Source of the DNA: CALANV01 sp036381615
GTDB lineage: Bacteria; Pseudomonadota; Alphaproteobacteria; CACIAM-22H2
NCBI GenBank assembly: GCA_036381615.1
Contig: DASVCL010000002.1
Location: forward strand, 14,866-78,865
Direction: 5' to 3'
Length of the DNA stretch: 64,000 nucleotides
Position numbers and translations under genes: made by a program. Below the pieces are notes generated by a model. It was given only the letters and a program-made list of their open reading frames with translations, was not told the DNA's origin and searched no databases. Positions 44,976 through 53,243 of the stretch are shown here, piece by piece (within the stretch, counting starts at the first letter, position 1; every line of letters starts with the position of its first letter).

Positions 44976-44990
44976 ACTTATCCGATAAGT
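44976..44990. promoter_or_regulatory. GntR/FadR-type operator palindrome
   Basis: ACTTATC-C-GATAAGT is a perfect 15-bp palindrome between the divergent enolase-superfamily gene (22 bases from its ATG) and the GntR gene (57 bases from its ATG). Size and AT-rich arms suit a FadR-subfamily dimer. Confidence 0.65.
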
Positions 44991-45047
44991 TGCTTAGTTG
45001 CAATCCCGCTTAGCTTCCCTCATGATGAAAAGGATGATGGACCAAGC

Positions 45048-45815
45048 ATGACTCAGCTCGATAACGGCCTCGATCCGACCGATGTGCTCGGCGCCGCCGG
45101 CGTCGTCCCGACGCGTCTTCGGCACCTGGTTCTCGAACGCCTGACCCAGGCGATCCTGGACGGACGGCTCAAGCCGGGGGACGCCATCCCGTCGGAAAGC
45201 CGCATCGCCGCGACCTTCGGCGTGAGCAAGCAGATCGCCCGGGAGGCGATCCGGGAACTCGCGGCGATGGGCGTCGTCCAGATCCAGCAGGGCAAGGCCA
45301 CGCGCGTCCGCGCGCTCGACGCGGAGCCGCTCGGGCGCTTCTATCGGTTCGCGGTGCGCGGCAGCGAGTCCGGCCTGATCGAGGCGATCGAACTCCGCCG
45401 CGTGCTCGAACCCCCGATCGCGCAGTTCGCGGCCGCGCGCCGCAGCGCGGCGGACGTGGAGCGGCTGCGCAACGTGCTCGCGCGCATGGAACGGAGCCTG
45501 GGCGACGTGCCGGCCTGGATCGAAGCGGATCTCGATTTCCACGAACTGCTGTCGGAGATGGCCGGCAACCGGCTCATGCGCCTGCAGATGCGCGCCCTGC
45601 GTCCGGTGATCCGCGAGGTGATGGAGGCCTTCAATTCCCGGGAGCCGCGCGGGCTCGCCGACTGGCGTGCGACCTATGATCGCCACGCCCGGATCTTTGC
45701 CACCATCGAGGCCGGGGACGGCGCCGCGGCGGCGCGGGCGATGACCAGTCATTTCGAGGCGGCGGACGCGGCGATCCAGGAGCTGTTTCCGCGGCCGCCG
45801 GCCGGCGGCCCATAG
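45048..45815 (+). CDS. FadR-subfamily GntR transcriptional regulator
   Basis: The 255 residues have an N-terminal winged helix (about 20-90: IPSESRIAATFGVSKQIAREAIRELAAMG) and an all-helical FCD effector domain (about 105-240) with metal-binding type residues DLDFHELLSEMAGNRL and DRHARIFATIEAGD. FadR/GntR proteins of this type sense sugar acids and usually repress divergent catabolic genes. The palindrome at 44976 is its likely site. SBP genes follow on the same strand. Confidence 0.92.
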   Translation: MTQLDNGLDPTDVLGAAGVVPTRLRHLVLERLTQAILDGRLKPGDAIPSESRIAATFGVSKQIAREAIRELAAMGVVQIQQGKATRVRALDAEPLGRFYRFAVRGSESGLIEAIELRRVLEPPIAQFAAARRSAADVERLRNVLARMERSLGDVPAWIEADLDFHELLSEMAGNRLMRLQMRALRPVIREVMEAFNSREPRGLADWRATYDRHARIFATIEAGDGAAAARAMTSHFEAADAAIQELFPRPPAGGP

Positions 45816-45831
45816 CCACGCGAGAATCAAG

Positions 45832-45865
45832 AACGGGAGGAAACGAACAACGGGAGGAAACGAAC
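45832..45865 (+). repeat. Tandem 17-base repeat with duplicated Shine-Dalgarno
   Basis: AACGGGAGGAAACGAAC occurs twice in perfect tandem and abuts the ATG of the first binding-protein gene. Each unit carries GGGAGG. Confidence 0.9.
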
Positions 45866-47179
45866 ATGGTGACAGAGATCTCGCGGCGCCTGCTGCTCGG
45901 CAGCGGCGCGGCTTTCATCGGTGCCAGCTTCATCCCGCTCGGAAGCCATGCCGCGCGCGCCCAGGCCAAGGGCGGACCGCTCAACGTCTTCGCCCATCGC
46001 GTGCATCAGACCGTCGCGACCGGCGCGCAGGGCGGCGACATCACCAAGGCCTGGTCGGAAAAGAACGGCGTCGCCGTACAGTGGACGACCTTCGACACGG
46101 GGCCGCTGCAGGATCGGCTCTTCCGCGAAGCATCGCTCGGCGAAACCTCGGTCGACGTCGGCTTCCTGCTCAACACCCAGGCCGTACCGCGCGTCGCGGA
46201 CCTGTTCGAGCCGCTCGACGACTATATGCAGCGCGACCCGATCGAGGATCCGGACGACGTGTTCCCGGGCCTCATGGAGGGAATGCGCGTCAGGGGCAAG
46301 CTGATCGCCATGCCGTTCCGCCATGCCTCGTCAGGCCTCCACTACAACGAGGAGCTTCTGGCAGAGAGAGGTTTCAACAAGCCGCCGTCGACGATCGAGG
46401 AACTCGCCGAGATGGCGAAGGCCCTGACCTACCGGCGCAGCGACGGGACGCCGGTGGTCGGCCTGGTCACGCCGGGTGTCACCTATCCCAACGTCATCGA
46501 CATCGCGCGCGCCTGGAACGGCGACTTCGTCACCGCCGACTACAAATGCACGGCGGATCAGCCCGGGATGCTGAATGCCATCAAGCTGCTGCGCGAGCTC
46601 TTCGAGGCCGGCGCCTTCCCGCGCAACTTCGCGAGCCTATCGACCGAGGACGTGAATGTGTGGATGCAAACAGGCCGCGCGGCCATGAGCCTGCAGAGCA
46701 TGGGCCGCAACCGCATCTACAACGATCCGCAGAAGAGCCGGTTTCCGGGCAAGATCAAGACGGTCGGCGTGCCGATCTCGGCGTCACTTGCATCCCAGTT
46801 CGACGTGGCGCCGGCGAAGGTCGAGTTCTGGGGCATGGTCATTCCGAAGCGCGCGGCGCGGAAGGATCTCTCCTGGAGCTTCATCAAATCCATGCTCTCC
46901 AAGGAGAACACGCTGAAGGCCGCCCTCAACGGCAACGGCCCGGTCCGCAACTCCACCTACGCGGATCCGGCGTTCAGCTCGCGCGTTCCCTACGCCGAGG
47001 AGGAGCGGCGCGTGCTCAAGGTCTCGCGCGTGCCGCTGCCGGCCTTCGACGAGGCGGCGCGCGCGGCCGATTACTTCAAGGAGGAGGCCGAGGCGGCCGT
47101 CCTCGGCATGAAGACGCCCGAGGAGGCGATGATCTCGCTGTGCCGGCGCGTGGCCCCGTTGCTCGCCTCCAGTCACTAG
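45866..47179 (+). CDS. Sugar ABC transporter substrate-binding protein, copy 1
   Basis: The 437 residues start with a twin-arginine-type signal (SRRLLLGSGAAFIGASF, cleavage near ARAQA). The mature part is a cluster-1 (MalE-like) binding protein: FAHRVHQTVATGAQGGDI, EASLGETSVDVGFLLN and FEPLDDYM. It should deliver a carbohydrate to the MalF/MalG-type permeases across the divergent promoter. It shares its layout with copy 2, which follows 48 bases later. The duplicated ribosome-binding unit suggests high expression. Confidence 0.9.
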   Translation: MVTEISRRLLLGSGAAFIGASFIPLGSHAARAQAKGGPLNVFAHRVHQTVATGAQGGDITKAWSEKNGVAVQWTTFDTGPLQDRLFREASLGETSVDVGFLLNTQAVPRVADLFEPLDDYMQRDPIEDPDDVFPGLMEGMRVRGKLIAMPFRHASSGLHYNEELLAERGFNKPPSTIEELAEMAKALTYRRSDGTPVVGLVTPGVTYPNVIDIARAWNGDFVTADYKCTADQPGMLNAIKLLRELFEAGAFPRNFASLSTEDVNVWMQTGRAAMSLQSMGRNRIYNDPQKSRFPGKIKTVGVPISASLASQFDVAPAKVEFWGMVIPKRAARKDLSWSFIKSMLSKENTLKAALNGNGPVRNSTYADPAFSSRVPYAEEERRVLKVSRVPLPAFDEAARAADYFKEEAEAAVLGMKTPEEAMISLCRRVAPLLASSH

Positions 47180-47185
47180 GTTCGG

Positions 47186-47221
47186 GACGCGCCTTCAAGA
47201 GGAGACGCGTCTTCAGGAGGA
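47186..47221 (+). repeat. Tandem 18-base imperfect repeat with duplicated Shine-Dalgarno
   Basis: GACGCGCCTTCAAGAGGA is followed directly by GACGCGTCTTCAGGAGGA (16 of 18 identical). The second unit ends six bases before the ATG of the second binding-protein gene. The sequence is unrelated to the repeat before copy 1. Confidence 0.88.
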
Positions 47222-47227
47222 CACATC

Positions 47228-48526
47228 ATGGCAATTCGCACCGCCAGCATGACGCGCCGACGCGCTCTGGGCCTGTCGGCGGCAACGGCCCTGGCGCTCG
47301 CGCTGCCGGGCCGGGGCCGCGCGCAAGCAAAGACCCTGACGGTCCTCGGCCACCGCGTGCATCAATCGGCCGCAAGCAACGGCCCCGGCGGCGATGCGAC
47401 CGCGGCCTGGCGGCGGCAGACCGGCGCGCAGGTGAACTGGGTGACGCTCGGCGACGTCAACGCGATCCACGAGCGGCTCCTGCGCGAGGCTTCGCTCGGG
47501 GAGACCGCGATCGACATGGCCTATCTCCTGAACGGACGCGCTGTGCCGAAGAACCTGACGTTGTTCGAGCCGCTCGATGCCTTCATGGCAGCGCAGCCGG
47601 TCGAGGACTTCGCCGACTTCGCCCCCGGCCTCGTCGCGCCCATGCGCCACGGCAGCGCGCTCTACGGCGTGCCGGTCCGCCATGCGACAAACGCCCTGAT
47701 CTACAACGAGGCGCTGTTCGAGGAGCGGGGCGTTTCGCTGCCCAAGACCTTTGAGGAGCTGATCGAGGCCGCCCGCAAGCTGACCTACACCCGCGCCGAC
47801 GGCACGCAGGTCTATGGCATCGTGTTCACGCCGGTCTTCGCGTCGAACTTCCTCACGTTCGCGCGTGCGCTCGGCGGCGACTACATGACGCCCGACGGCA
47901 AGATCGTCGCCGCCGAATCCGGCATGGTGAAGGCGCTGTCGATCCTGGCGGATCTCTACCGGGCGGGCGTCCTGCCCCGGAACATCTCCGGCCTCAACAA
48001 CGAGGAGGTGACGACCTGGATGCAGCAGGGACGGGCGGCGATCACCGTCAATCCGTTCGCGCGCCTCGTGACCTACAACGATCCGAAGGCGTCGCGCTTT
48101 CCCGGGCGGCTCAAGGCGTTCATCCCGCCGATGACCGCCGACCTCGCGGGCAAGATGACGTTCGCGCCGACCGTCGAGTTCTGGTCACTGGTCATTCCGA
48201 AGAACGCCCGGCAGAAGCCCATCGCCTGGGAGCTGATCCGCGCCCTGTCGTCGAAGGAAGGCACGCGCATCATGGCGCTCAACGGCAATGGTCCGACCCG
48301 GGTCTCGACCTATGACGATCCCGAGTTGCGGAAGGCCCTGCCCTATGCCGATCTCGAGGCGAAGGCCGTCGCCGCCGCCCGCATCCACCTGCCCGCATTC
48401 GACGAGCAGGCACGCGCCCACGACATCTTCGTCGAGGAGAGCCAGGCCGCGATGCTCGGCATGAAACCGGCGGACAAGGCGATGGCCGAGGCCGTTCGTC
48501 GCGTCAAGCCGCTGGTCAACATATAG
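47228..48526 (+). CDS. Sugar ABC transporter substrate-binding protein, copy 2
   Basis: The 432 residues begin with a Tat-like signal (TRRRALGLSAATALALAL, cleavage near GRAQA). The mature region parallels copy 1: LGHRVHQSAASNGPGGDA, LREASLGETAIDMAYLLN and LFEPLDAFM. Divergence is considerable, so this is an old duplication and the two may bind different ligands. No further gene follows on this strand; the next gene is convergent. Confidence 0.9.
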   Translation: MAIRTASMTRRRALGLSAATALALALPGRGRAQAKTLTVLGHRVHQSAASNGPGGDATAAWRRQTGAQVNWVTLGDVNAIHERLLREASLGETAIDMAYLLNGRAVPKNLTLFEPLDAFMAAQPVEDFADFAPGLVAPMRHGSALYGVPVRHATNALIYNEALFEERGVSLPKTFEELIEAARKLTYTRADGTQVYGIVFTPVFASNFLTFARALGGDYMTPDGKIVAAESGMVKALSILADLYRAGVLPRNISGLNNEEVTTWMQQGRAAITVNPFARLVTYNDPKASRFPGRLKAFIPPMTADLAGKMTFAPTVEFWSLVIPKNARQKPIAWELIRALSSKEGTRIMALNGNGPTRVSTYDDPELRKALPYADLEAKAVAAARIHLPAFDEQARAHDIFVEESQAAMLGMKPADKAMAEAVRRVKPLVNI

Positions 48527-48748
48527 CCGGACGCGAACCGCCAGCGGGCGCAGGCATTCCGGTGCGACGTATTGCGATCAAGGGCGGCCGGTAGGCCGCG
48601 GCCGGCGGATCGGACGCGAAGACCGTGTGAGCCGCGATACCGCTGCCGCAGGGGAGACAGGCGGGCCATGAAGTCGACAGGACCTCATGGCGTGCCGGAG
48701 ACCGTTTGATTGCCGCCATCCTTGCGACAGCGGTATCATGATCCGACT

Positions 48749-49207
48749 TCAGTCCTCTTCGCCCTCGGCCAGCGCCTTGGTCATCTCGTAGAGCTTCTTG
48801 CGGACCTTGCGGTCGCTGATGCGGTAATAGACGCGTACGAGCTCGAGCGTCTCGCGCCGCGACATCGGATCGGTCTCGTAGGCGTCGGGCTCGGCTTCGG
48901 CCAGACCCTTGGCCGGACGGGCGCCGGCGGCCGCGGTCTCGGGCTCCATGTCGTCGAAGAAGTAGCTTACGGGCACGTCGAGCACGCGCGACAACTGAAA
49001 CAGGCGAGAAGCGCTGATCCGATTGCTGCCCCGCTCGTACTTCTGTACCTGCTGAAAGGTTAGACCGAGGGCTTCGGCAAGCTGCTCCTGGCTGATGCCG
49101 AGCAATGTGCGCCGCAGTCGCATGCGCGCGCCCACATGCGCGTCGATGACGTTGGGCTTGCGCAGCGGCGATTGTCCGCGCCGCGATTTTCTTCCACCGG
49201 AAGCCAT
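48749..49207 (-). CDS. PraR-like XRE transcriptional regulator
   Basis: The 152 residues carry an XRE helix-turn-helix (about 28-85) with VGARMRLRRTLLGISQEQLAEALGLTFQQVQKYERG, a form conserved throughout Alphaproteobacteria and related to PraR/SinR-type proteins. VPVSYFFDDMEPE marks the end of the domain. The C-terminal part (RRETLELVRVYYRISDRKVR) is helical and probably for dimerisation. Relatives regulate biofilm, PHB or quorum-related genes; the target here is unknown. It stands alone. Confidence 0.85.
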   Translation of the reverse strand: MASGGRKSRRGQSPLRKPNVIDAHVGARMRLRRTLLGISQEQLAEALGLTFQQVQKYERGSNRISASRLFQLSRVLDVPVSYFFDDMEPETAAAGARPAKGLAEAEPDAYETDPMSRRETLELVRVYYRISDRKVRKKLYEMTKALAEGEED

Positions 49208-49464
49208 GGGTACCGCAACTCCTGACCGCGTGAGGGCCGGACTATAAACTACAGGTGATGCGCGGCCCCATGCCCCTTATTGGTGACATTGTGTGGTCCG
49301 CGGCCACACGACAGCCACGATGTTGGCCTCATCCACGGTTATTAACCTTGAATGGATGCCGACCGCCGCCTGATTCGCCTGCCGACCTCGCCGCATCCGA
49401 CGGTATGTCGTGTACCATTTCCCAGCGGGGCCGGCCATGCGCGAGAATTTTACGTCGTGCGCGG

Positions 49465-49971
49465 TCAGTCCGGCAATTCACTTAGATTAGCATAAATTCG
49501 TCGCAACATGTTCCGCAGTCGCGCGGCCTCATCCGGTTTCAGGCCGCGGAGCGCGATCTGTTCGTAGCGGCGGGCAAGCGGCACGATCATGCGAAAGATC
49601 CTTTGTCCGTCCGGCGTGAGGGCAACGCTCACCTCGCGCCGGTCATTGCCGTTCCGGTCGCGGCGCACGAGGCGCTGCCGAACCATCCGCCCCACCAGAC
49701 GCGAGAGCGTCGAGACGTCGATCGATGTCAGCGCCGCAAGGTCGAGGAGGCGCTGCGCGCCGTTCGCGCCGAGCGCGGCCAATACCCGCCACTCCTGCAG
49801 CGCGATGCCGTGGGGCGCGATGGCGCGGCCAAAGGCGACTGCCAGCCGGCTCCCCACCCGGTTGATCAGGTAGGGAAGATAGCCCCCGAGATCGAACCTT
49901 GACGTCTCCTCGACTGCGGCCGGACGTGTCGCGGCGGCAGCGCCCTTTCCCGCGCGCGGCGCGGATCTCAT
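49465..49971 (-). CDS. MarR-family transcriptional regulator
   Basis: The 168 residues contain a winged-helix MarR domain (about 35-155): LQEWRVLAALGANGAQRLLDL, the recognition region DVSTLSRLVGRMVRQRLV and the wing RDRNGNDRREVSVALTPDGQ. It is 18 bases downstream of the luciferase-like gene on the same strand, so it is probably autoregulated through the palindrome upstream of that gene. A 25-residue basic/Ala leader is present. Confidence 0.92.
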   Translation of the reverse strand: MRSAPRAGKGAAAATRPAAVEETSRFDLGGYLPYLINRVGSRLAVAFGRAIAPHGIALQEWRVLAALGANGAQRLLDLAALTSIDVSTLSRLVGRMVRQRLVRRDRNGNDRREVSVALTPDGQRIFRMIVPLARRYEQIALRGLKPDEAARLRNMLRRIYANLSELPD

Positions 49972-49989
49972 GCCGATCCCGGCGCGCCG

Positions 49990-51066
49990 TCACTGAGCCG
50001 CGGCTGCGGCCCCCGCCTCGGCGAAGGCCGGTGCAATCTCGGCCATGAAGCGGTTCATCTGATCGAGCACCATCTCGTGCGGCTTGCGGCCGTAGTTGAA
50101 GTAGAGAATGACCTCGCTGATGCCGGCGGCCTCGACGGTCTTCAGATCGTCGATGATCTTCTGCGGCGAGCCGACCAGGATCGACTTCGAGGTCAGGTTC
50201 TCCGCCTTCATGTTCTTGAGGATGTCGACGATGTCGAGGAAGTAGCGCAGCGTCGGCGGCACCGTTTCGGGGTCGGACGGGAATGCCGCGATCAGTGCTT
50301 CCTTGAAGTAGCGGATCAGGGCCTCGCGGCCGTAGTCCTCGTCGCGCTTCGAATCGGCAATGTGCACGAAGTAGCTGCACATCGCCCGGCGGGCCGGCCG
50401 GCCGTACCGGTCGCATTCGGCGTGGAACGCCTTCACGCCGTCGGCGAGGCTGCCATACACCATCGCCGCCGCGAACGGTGCGAAGATGATGTTCCAGTCG
50501 TTGCGCGCGGCAAGTTGCATCGACGAACGCGAGAAGCACGCGACGTAGGGCCGCAACGGCTGCTGCACCGGGCGCGGACGCACCTCGATGTTGTCGAAGG
50601 AATAGAATTTGCCCTTGTGCGACCACTTGCCAGGTTCGGTCCAGGCCCGCCAGACGATCTCGAGCCCTTCTGCGAACAGCTCGGCGGAGTCCTGGAACGG
50701 CGCGCCGAACGGCTCATACTCAAGCCGGTCGTACCCGCGGCCTGCCGCGAAGTCGACGCGCCCGTTCGACAGCAGGTCGAGCGTCGCCCATTCCTCCGCG
50801 ACATGCAGAGGATGATGGACGGGCAGCAGGACCACCGCCGGGGCGAGTCGGATCCGCGTCGTCGCGCCGGCGAGCTTCGCGAGAAGGATGTTCGGGCAGG
50901 GATTGACGCCGAGTAGGTTGAAATGATGCTCGCCGATCCAGGCCGAGTTCATGCCGATCTTCTCGGCGTGCAGCGCCTGTTCGTAGATCTCGCGCACGAA
51001 TTGTTCGGGCGTGCGGGGATTGTTCGGATACCGGTTGTCGCTCAGGGTGAAATAGCCGAACTTCAT
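49990..51066 (-). CDS. Luciferase-like (LLM) flavin-dependent monooxygenase
   Basis: The 358 residues form a bacterial-luciferase-type barrel: KIGMNSAWIGEHHFNLLG, TTRIRLAPAVVLLPVHHPLH, then LSNGRVDFAAGRGYDRLEYEPFG. Such enzymes use FMNH2 supplied by a reductase to oxidise organic substrates. The substrate is unknown. The downstream MarR gene suggests induction by an aromatic or xenobiotic compound. TCCTCC in the complementary leader marks a good ribosome-binding site. Confidence 0.9.
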   Translation of the reverse strand: MKFGYFTLSDNRYPNNPRTPEQFVREIYEQALHAEKIGMNSAWIGEHHFNLLGVNPCPNILLAKLAGATTRIRLAPAVVLLPVHHPLHVAEEWATLDLLSNGRVDFAAGRGYDRLEYEPFGAPFQDSAELFAEGLEIVWRAWTEPGKWSHKGKFYSFDNIEVRPRPVQQPLRPYVACFSRSSMQLAARNDWNIIFAPFAAAMVYGSLADGVKAFHAECDRYGRPARRAMCSYFVHIADSKRDEDYGREALIRYFKEALIAAFPSDPETVPPTLRYFLDIVDILKNMKAENLTSKSILVGSPQKIIDDLKTVEAAGISEVILYFNYGRKPHEMVLDQMNRFMAEIAPAFAEAGAAAAAQ

Positions 51067-51092
51067 GGTTTCCTCCGCAGACCACGGTGATT

Positions 51093-51106
51093 ATTTGCAA
51101 ATGCAA
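51093..51106. promoter_or_regulatory. MarR-type operator
   Basis: The perfect palindrome ATTTGCAAAT (51093-51102) overlaps TTGCA-AA-TGCAA (51095-51106), 27 bases upstream of the monooxygenase ATG. AT-rich inverted repeats of this size are typical MarR sites. Confidence 0.5.
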
Positions 51107-51291
51107 CTATCCGTAAGCTTGCGCCCGCCACGCGCTGCCGTCAAGTCTCCCGACGTCACGCCATCCGCCGACACCCGATCAGGCATCGCGTGCCCGCATC
51201 GGATGGCGGCGGTTGCAGCCGCGACGCGGGAGGCGTTTTTCGGCACGGGGCAATTACCTATAGTGGCGGTGTTACCGCCGGAACTCGCCCT

Positions 51292-51930
51292 TTGTCGCAA
51301 CGCCCGTTTTATGTCCCCGCCGTGCTGCTCGCGCTGCTCGTTGCCGCCTGCGGCGCCCCGCGAGCCGTTCCGCCATCGTCGCCGGCGATCGAGCTGCGGC
51401 CGCCGCCGCTTGCCTGTCTCGAGGCGCTCGAGCGCCGCGGCGTCGCCTTCGAACCGGCCGTCGCGCCGGCCGGCGCCCGGGGGTGCAAGCCGATCGACGG
51501 CATCAATTTGAGACGGGCCGAGGCTTCGTATCAGCCGCAGGCGACGCTCACCTGTCCGATGGCCGTGACGCTTGCCGAATTCGAGCGGAGCGTGATCCAG
51601 CCGGCCGCCCTGCGTCATTTCGGCCGCCCCGTCGTGACCATTCATCATTGGAGCGCCTATAGTTGCCGTGCCCGCGCCGGCCGGCCCGGCCGTTTGAGCG
51701 AGCATGCCTTCGGACGTGCAATCGACATCGCCGCGTTCGACATCGCGGACGGATCGCGCGTCAGCGTGAAATCGCACTGGCGCGACCAGGGACCGCGCGG
51801 CCGGTTCCTGCGCGAACTCGCCAAGCGCGCCTGCGAGTCGTTCAACGTCGTGCTCACGCCCGACAGCGACGCCGCCCACGCCGACCACTTCCATTTCGAT
51901 ATCGGGCCCCACCGGCTCTGCGAAAAATAG
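51292..51930 (+). CDS. Extensin-like family lipoprotein
   Basis: A TTG start at 51292 gives 212 residues with a lipoprotein signal (SQRPFYVPAVLLALLVAAC); a GTG at 51322 is an alternative. The mature protein has the extensin-like C-terminal domain (PF06904) with LSEHAFGRAIDIAAF and AAHADHFHFDIGPHRLC. The His/Asp pattern resembles D,D-carboxypeptidases of the VanY/MepA type, so a zinc-dependent peptidoglycan role is plausible. Paired cysteines are conserved. It should be periplasmic and membrane-anchored. Confidence 0.83.
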   Translation: MSQRPFYVPAVLLALLVAACGAPRAVPPSSPAIELRPPPLACLEALERRGVAFEPAVAPAGARGCKPIDGINLRRAEASYQPQATLTCPMAVTLAEFERSVIQPAALRHFGRPVVTIHHWSAYSCRARAGRPGRLSEHAFGRAIDIAAFDIADGSRVSVKSHWRDQGPRGRFLRELAKRACESFNVVLTPDSDAAHADHFHFDIGPHRLCEK

Positions 51931-51978
51931 GCGGGCCCCCGCCGCCATCGTGCGGCGTGACGCGATGACGGAAGGGAT

Positions 51979-52944
51979 CTAGGCGCGCCGTCGCGCCGGC
52001 TTCGCCGCGATCCGCGCCTCGATCGCATCCCAGATCTGCGCCTCGATCTTCACACCGTCGAAGCGGTCGATCTCCTGGATGCCCGTCGGCGAGGTCACGT
52101 TGATCTCGGTGAGGTAATCGCCGATCACGTCGATCCCGACGAAGATCAGGCCGCGTTTGGACAACTCGGGCCCGATCGCGGCGCAGATCTCGCGCTCCCG
52201 CGGAGTCAGCGTCGTCTTCATCGCCTTGCCGCCGACATGAAGATTCGCCCGCGCCTCGCCTGCCGCCGGCACGCGCGTGATCGCCCCGGCCGGCTGTCCG
52301 TCGACCAGGATGATCCGCTTGTCGCCGTCGCGCACCTCGGGCAGGTAGCGCTGTACGATGATCGGCTCGCGCGAGCGGCTGGTGAACATCTCGAGCAGCG
52401 CGTTCAAATTCTCGTCTGCCGGCGGAATGTGGAACACGCCGGCGCCGCCGTTGCCGAACAGAGGCTTGATGATGATGTCCTTGTGCGCGTCGCGGAACGC
52501 GGCGATCTCCCCCGGATCCGACGTGATCAGCGTCGGCGGCATCAGGTCGGGAAAATGCGTGACGAACAATTTCTCCGGTGCGTTACGCACGTGGACCGGA
52601 TCGTTGACGACGAGCGTGTCGGGATGAATGTGCTCGAGGATGTGCGTCGCCGTGATGTACGCCATGTCGAACGGCGGGTCCTGGCGCATGAGCACCACGT
52701 CGGTGTCGGCGAGATCGACCGTCTCGTAGGGGCCGAGCGTGAAGTGATTGCCTTTCTCGCGACGCACGGTGAGCGCGCGCGCCTTCGCGCGCACCTTGCC
52801 GTGCGCGAAGCTCAGGTGCTGCGGCAGGTAGTGGAGCAGTCTGTATCCGCGCGCCTGCGCCTCGAGCGCGAGCGCGAAGGTCGAATCGGCGTCGATGTTG
52901 ATCCCCTCGATGGGATCCATCTGGATGGCGACGAGCAGCGACAT
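51979..52944 (-). CDS. gshB: Glutathione synthase
   Basis: The 321 residues form an ATP-grasp enzyme joining gamma-glutamylcysteine and glycine. MSLLVAIQMDPIEGINIDAD is the conserved start. IIKPLFGNGGAGVFHI is the ATP-binding part and GDKRIILVDGQPAG and INVTSPTGIQEID are family landmarks. It ends the minus-strand run rsmI-yraN-BON-TPR-gshB. The upstream small gene stops one base before its ATG, indicating translational coupling. Confidence 0.96.
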   Translation of the reverse strand: MSLLVAIQMDPIEGINIDADSTFALALEAQARGYRLLHYLPQHLSFAHGKVRAKARALTVRREKGNHFTLGPYETVDLADTDVVLMRQDPPFDMAYITATHILEHIHPDTLVVNDPVHVRNAPEKLFVTHFPDLMPPTLITSDPGEIAAFRDAHKDIIIKPLFGNGGAGVFHIPPADENLNALLEMFTSRSREPIIVQRYLPEVRDGDKRIILVDGQPAGAITRVPAAGEARANLHVGGKAMKTTLTPREREICAAIGPELSKRGLIFVGIDVIGDYLTEINVTSPTGIQEIDRFDGVKIEAQIWDAIEARIAAKPARRRA

Positions 52945-52945
52945 T

Positions 52946-53230
52946 TTATCCCGATCCCTTGGCCTGCCGACGCGCTCGATTGAGCCGGCTGCGGCGCACC
53001 CGAATCTCCTGGGCGACACCATGGCGCGTCGCCTCGCTTCCAGCAAGAGCCAAGACCTGCGCGCGGCGATGGATCGCCGCGCGCAGGTTCCCGAGCCGGC
53101 GATGAAGGTGGCCGCGTTGACGCCAGAAGGTCGGCTCGTGCGGCGCGACCAGTACCATGCGTCCGTCGATCGCGTCGTCGGGCAGCGCGCCCGCGGCACG
53201 AAGGAGGGCCTCGGCCGCCGCCACGCTCAT
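52946..53230 (-). CDS. Small TPR-like protein, possible SirB1 C-terminal remnant
   Basis: The 94-residue frame fits exactly between the BON gene stop (13 bases) and the gshB start (one base). Its centre reads HEPTFWRQRGHLHRRLGNLRAAI followed by a helical Arg-rich tail, matching the C-terminal TPR repeat of SirB1/transglutaminase-like proteins. The rest of such a protein is absent, and the tail is more Arg-rich than usual. It may be a real small TPR protein or a decayed relic that keeps coupling to gshB. Confidence 0.5.
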   Translation of the reverse strand: MSVAAAEALLRAAGALPDDAIDGRMVLVAPHEPTFWRQRGHLHRRLGNLRAAIHRRAQVLALAGSEATRHGVAQEIRVRRSRLNRARRQAKGSG

Positions 53231-53243
53231 GCGCGGGATGCGT

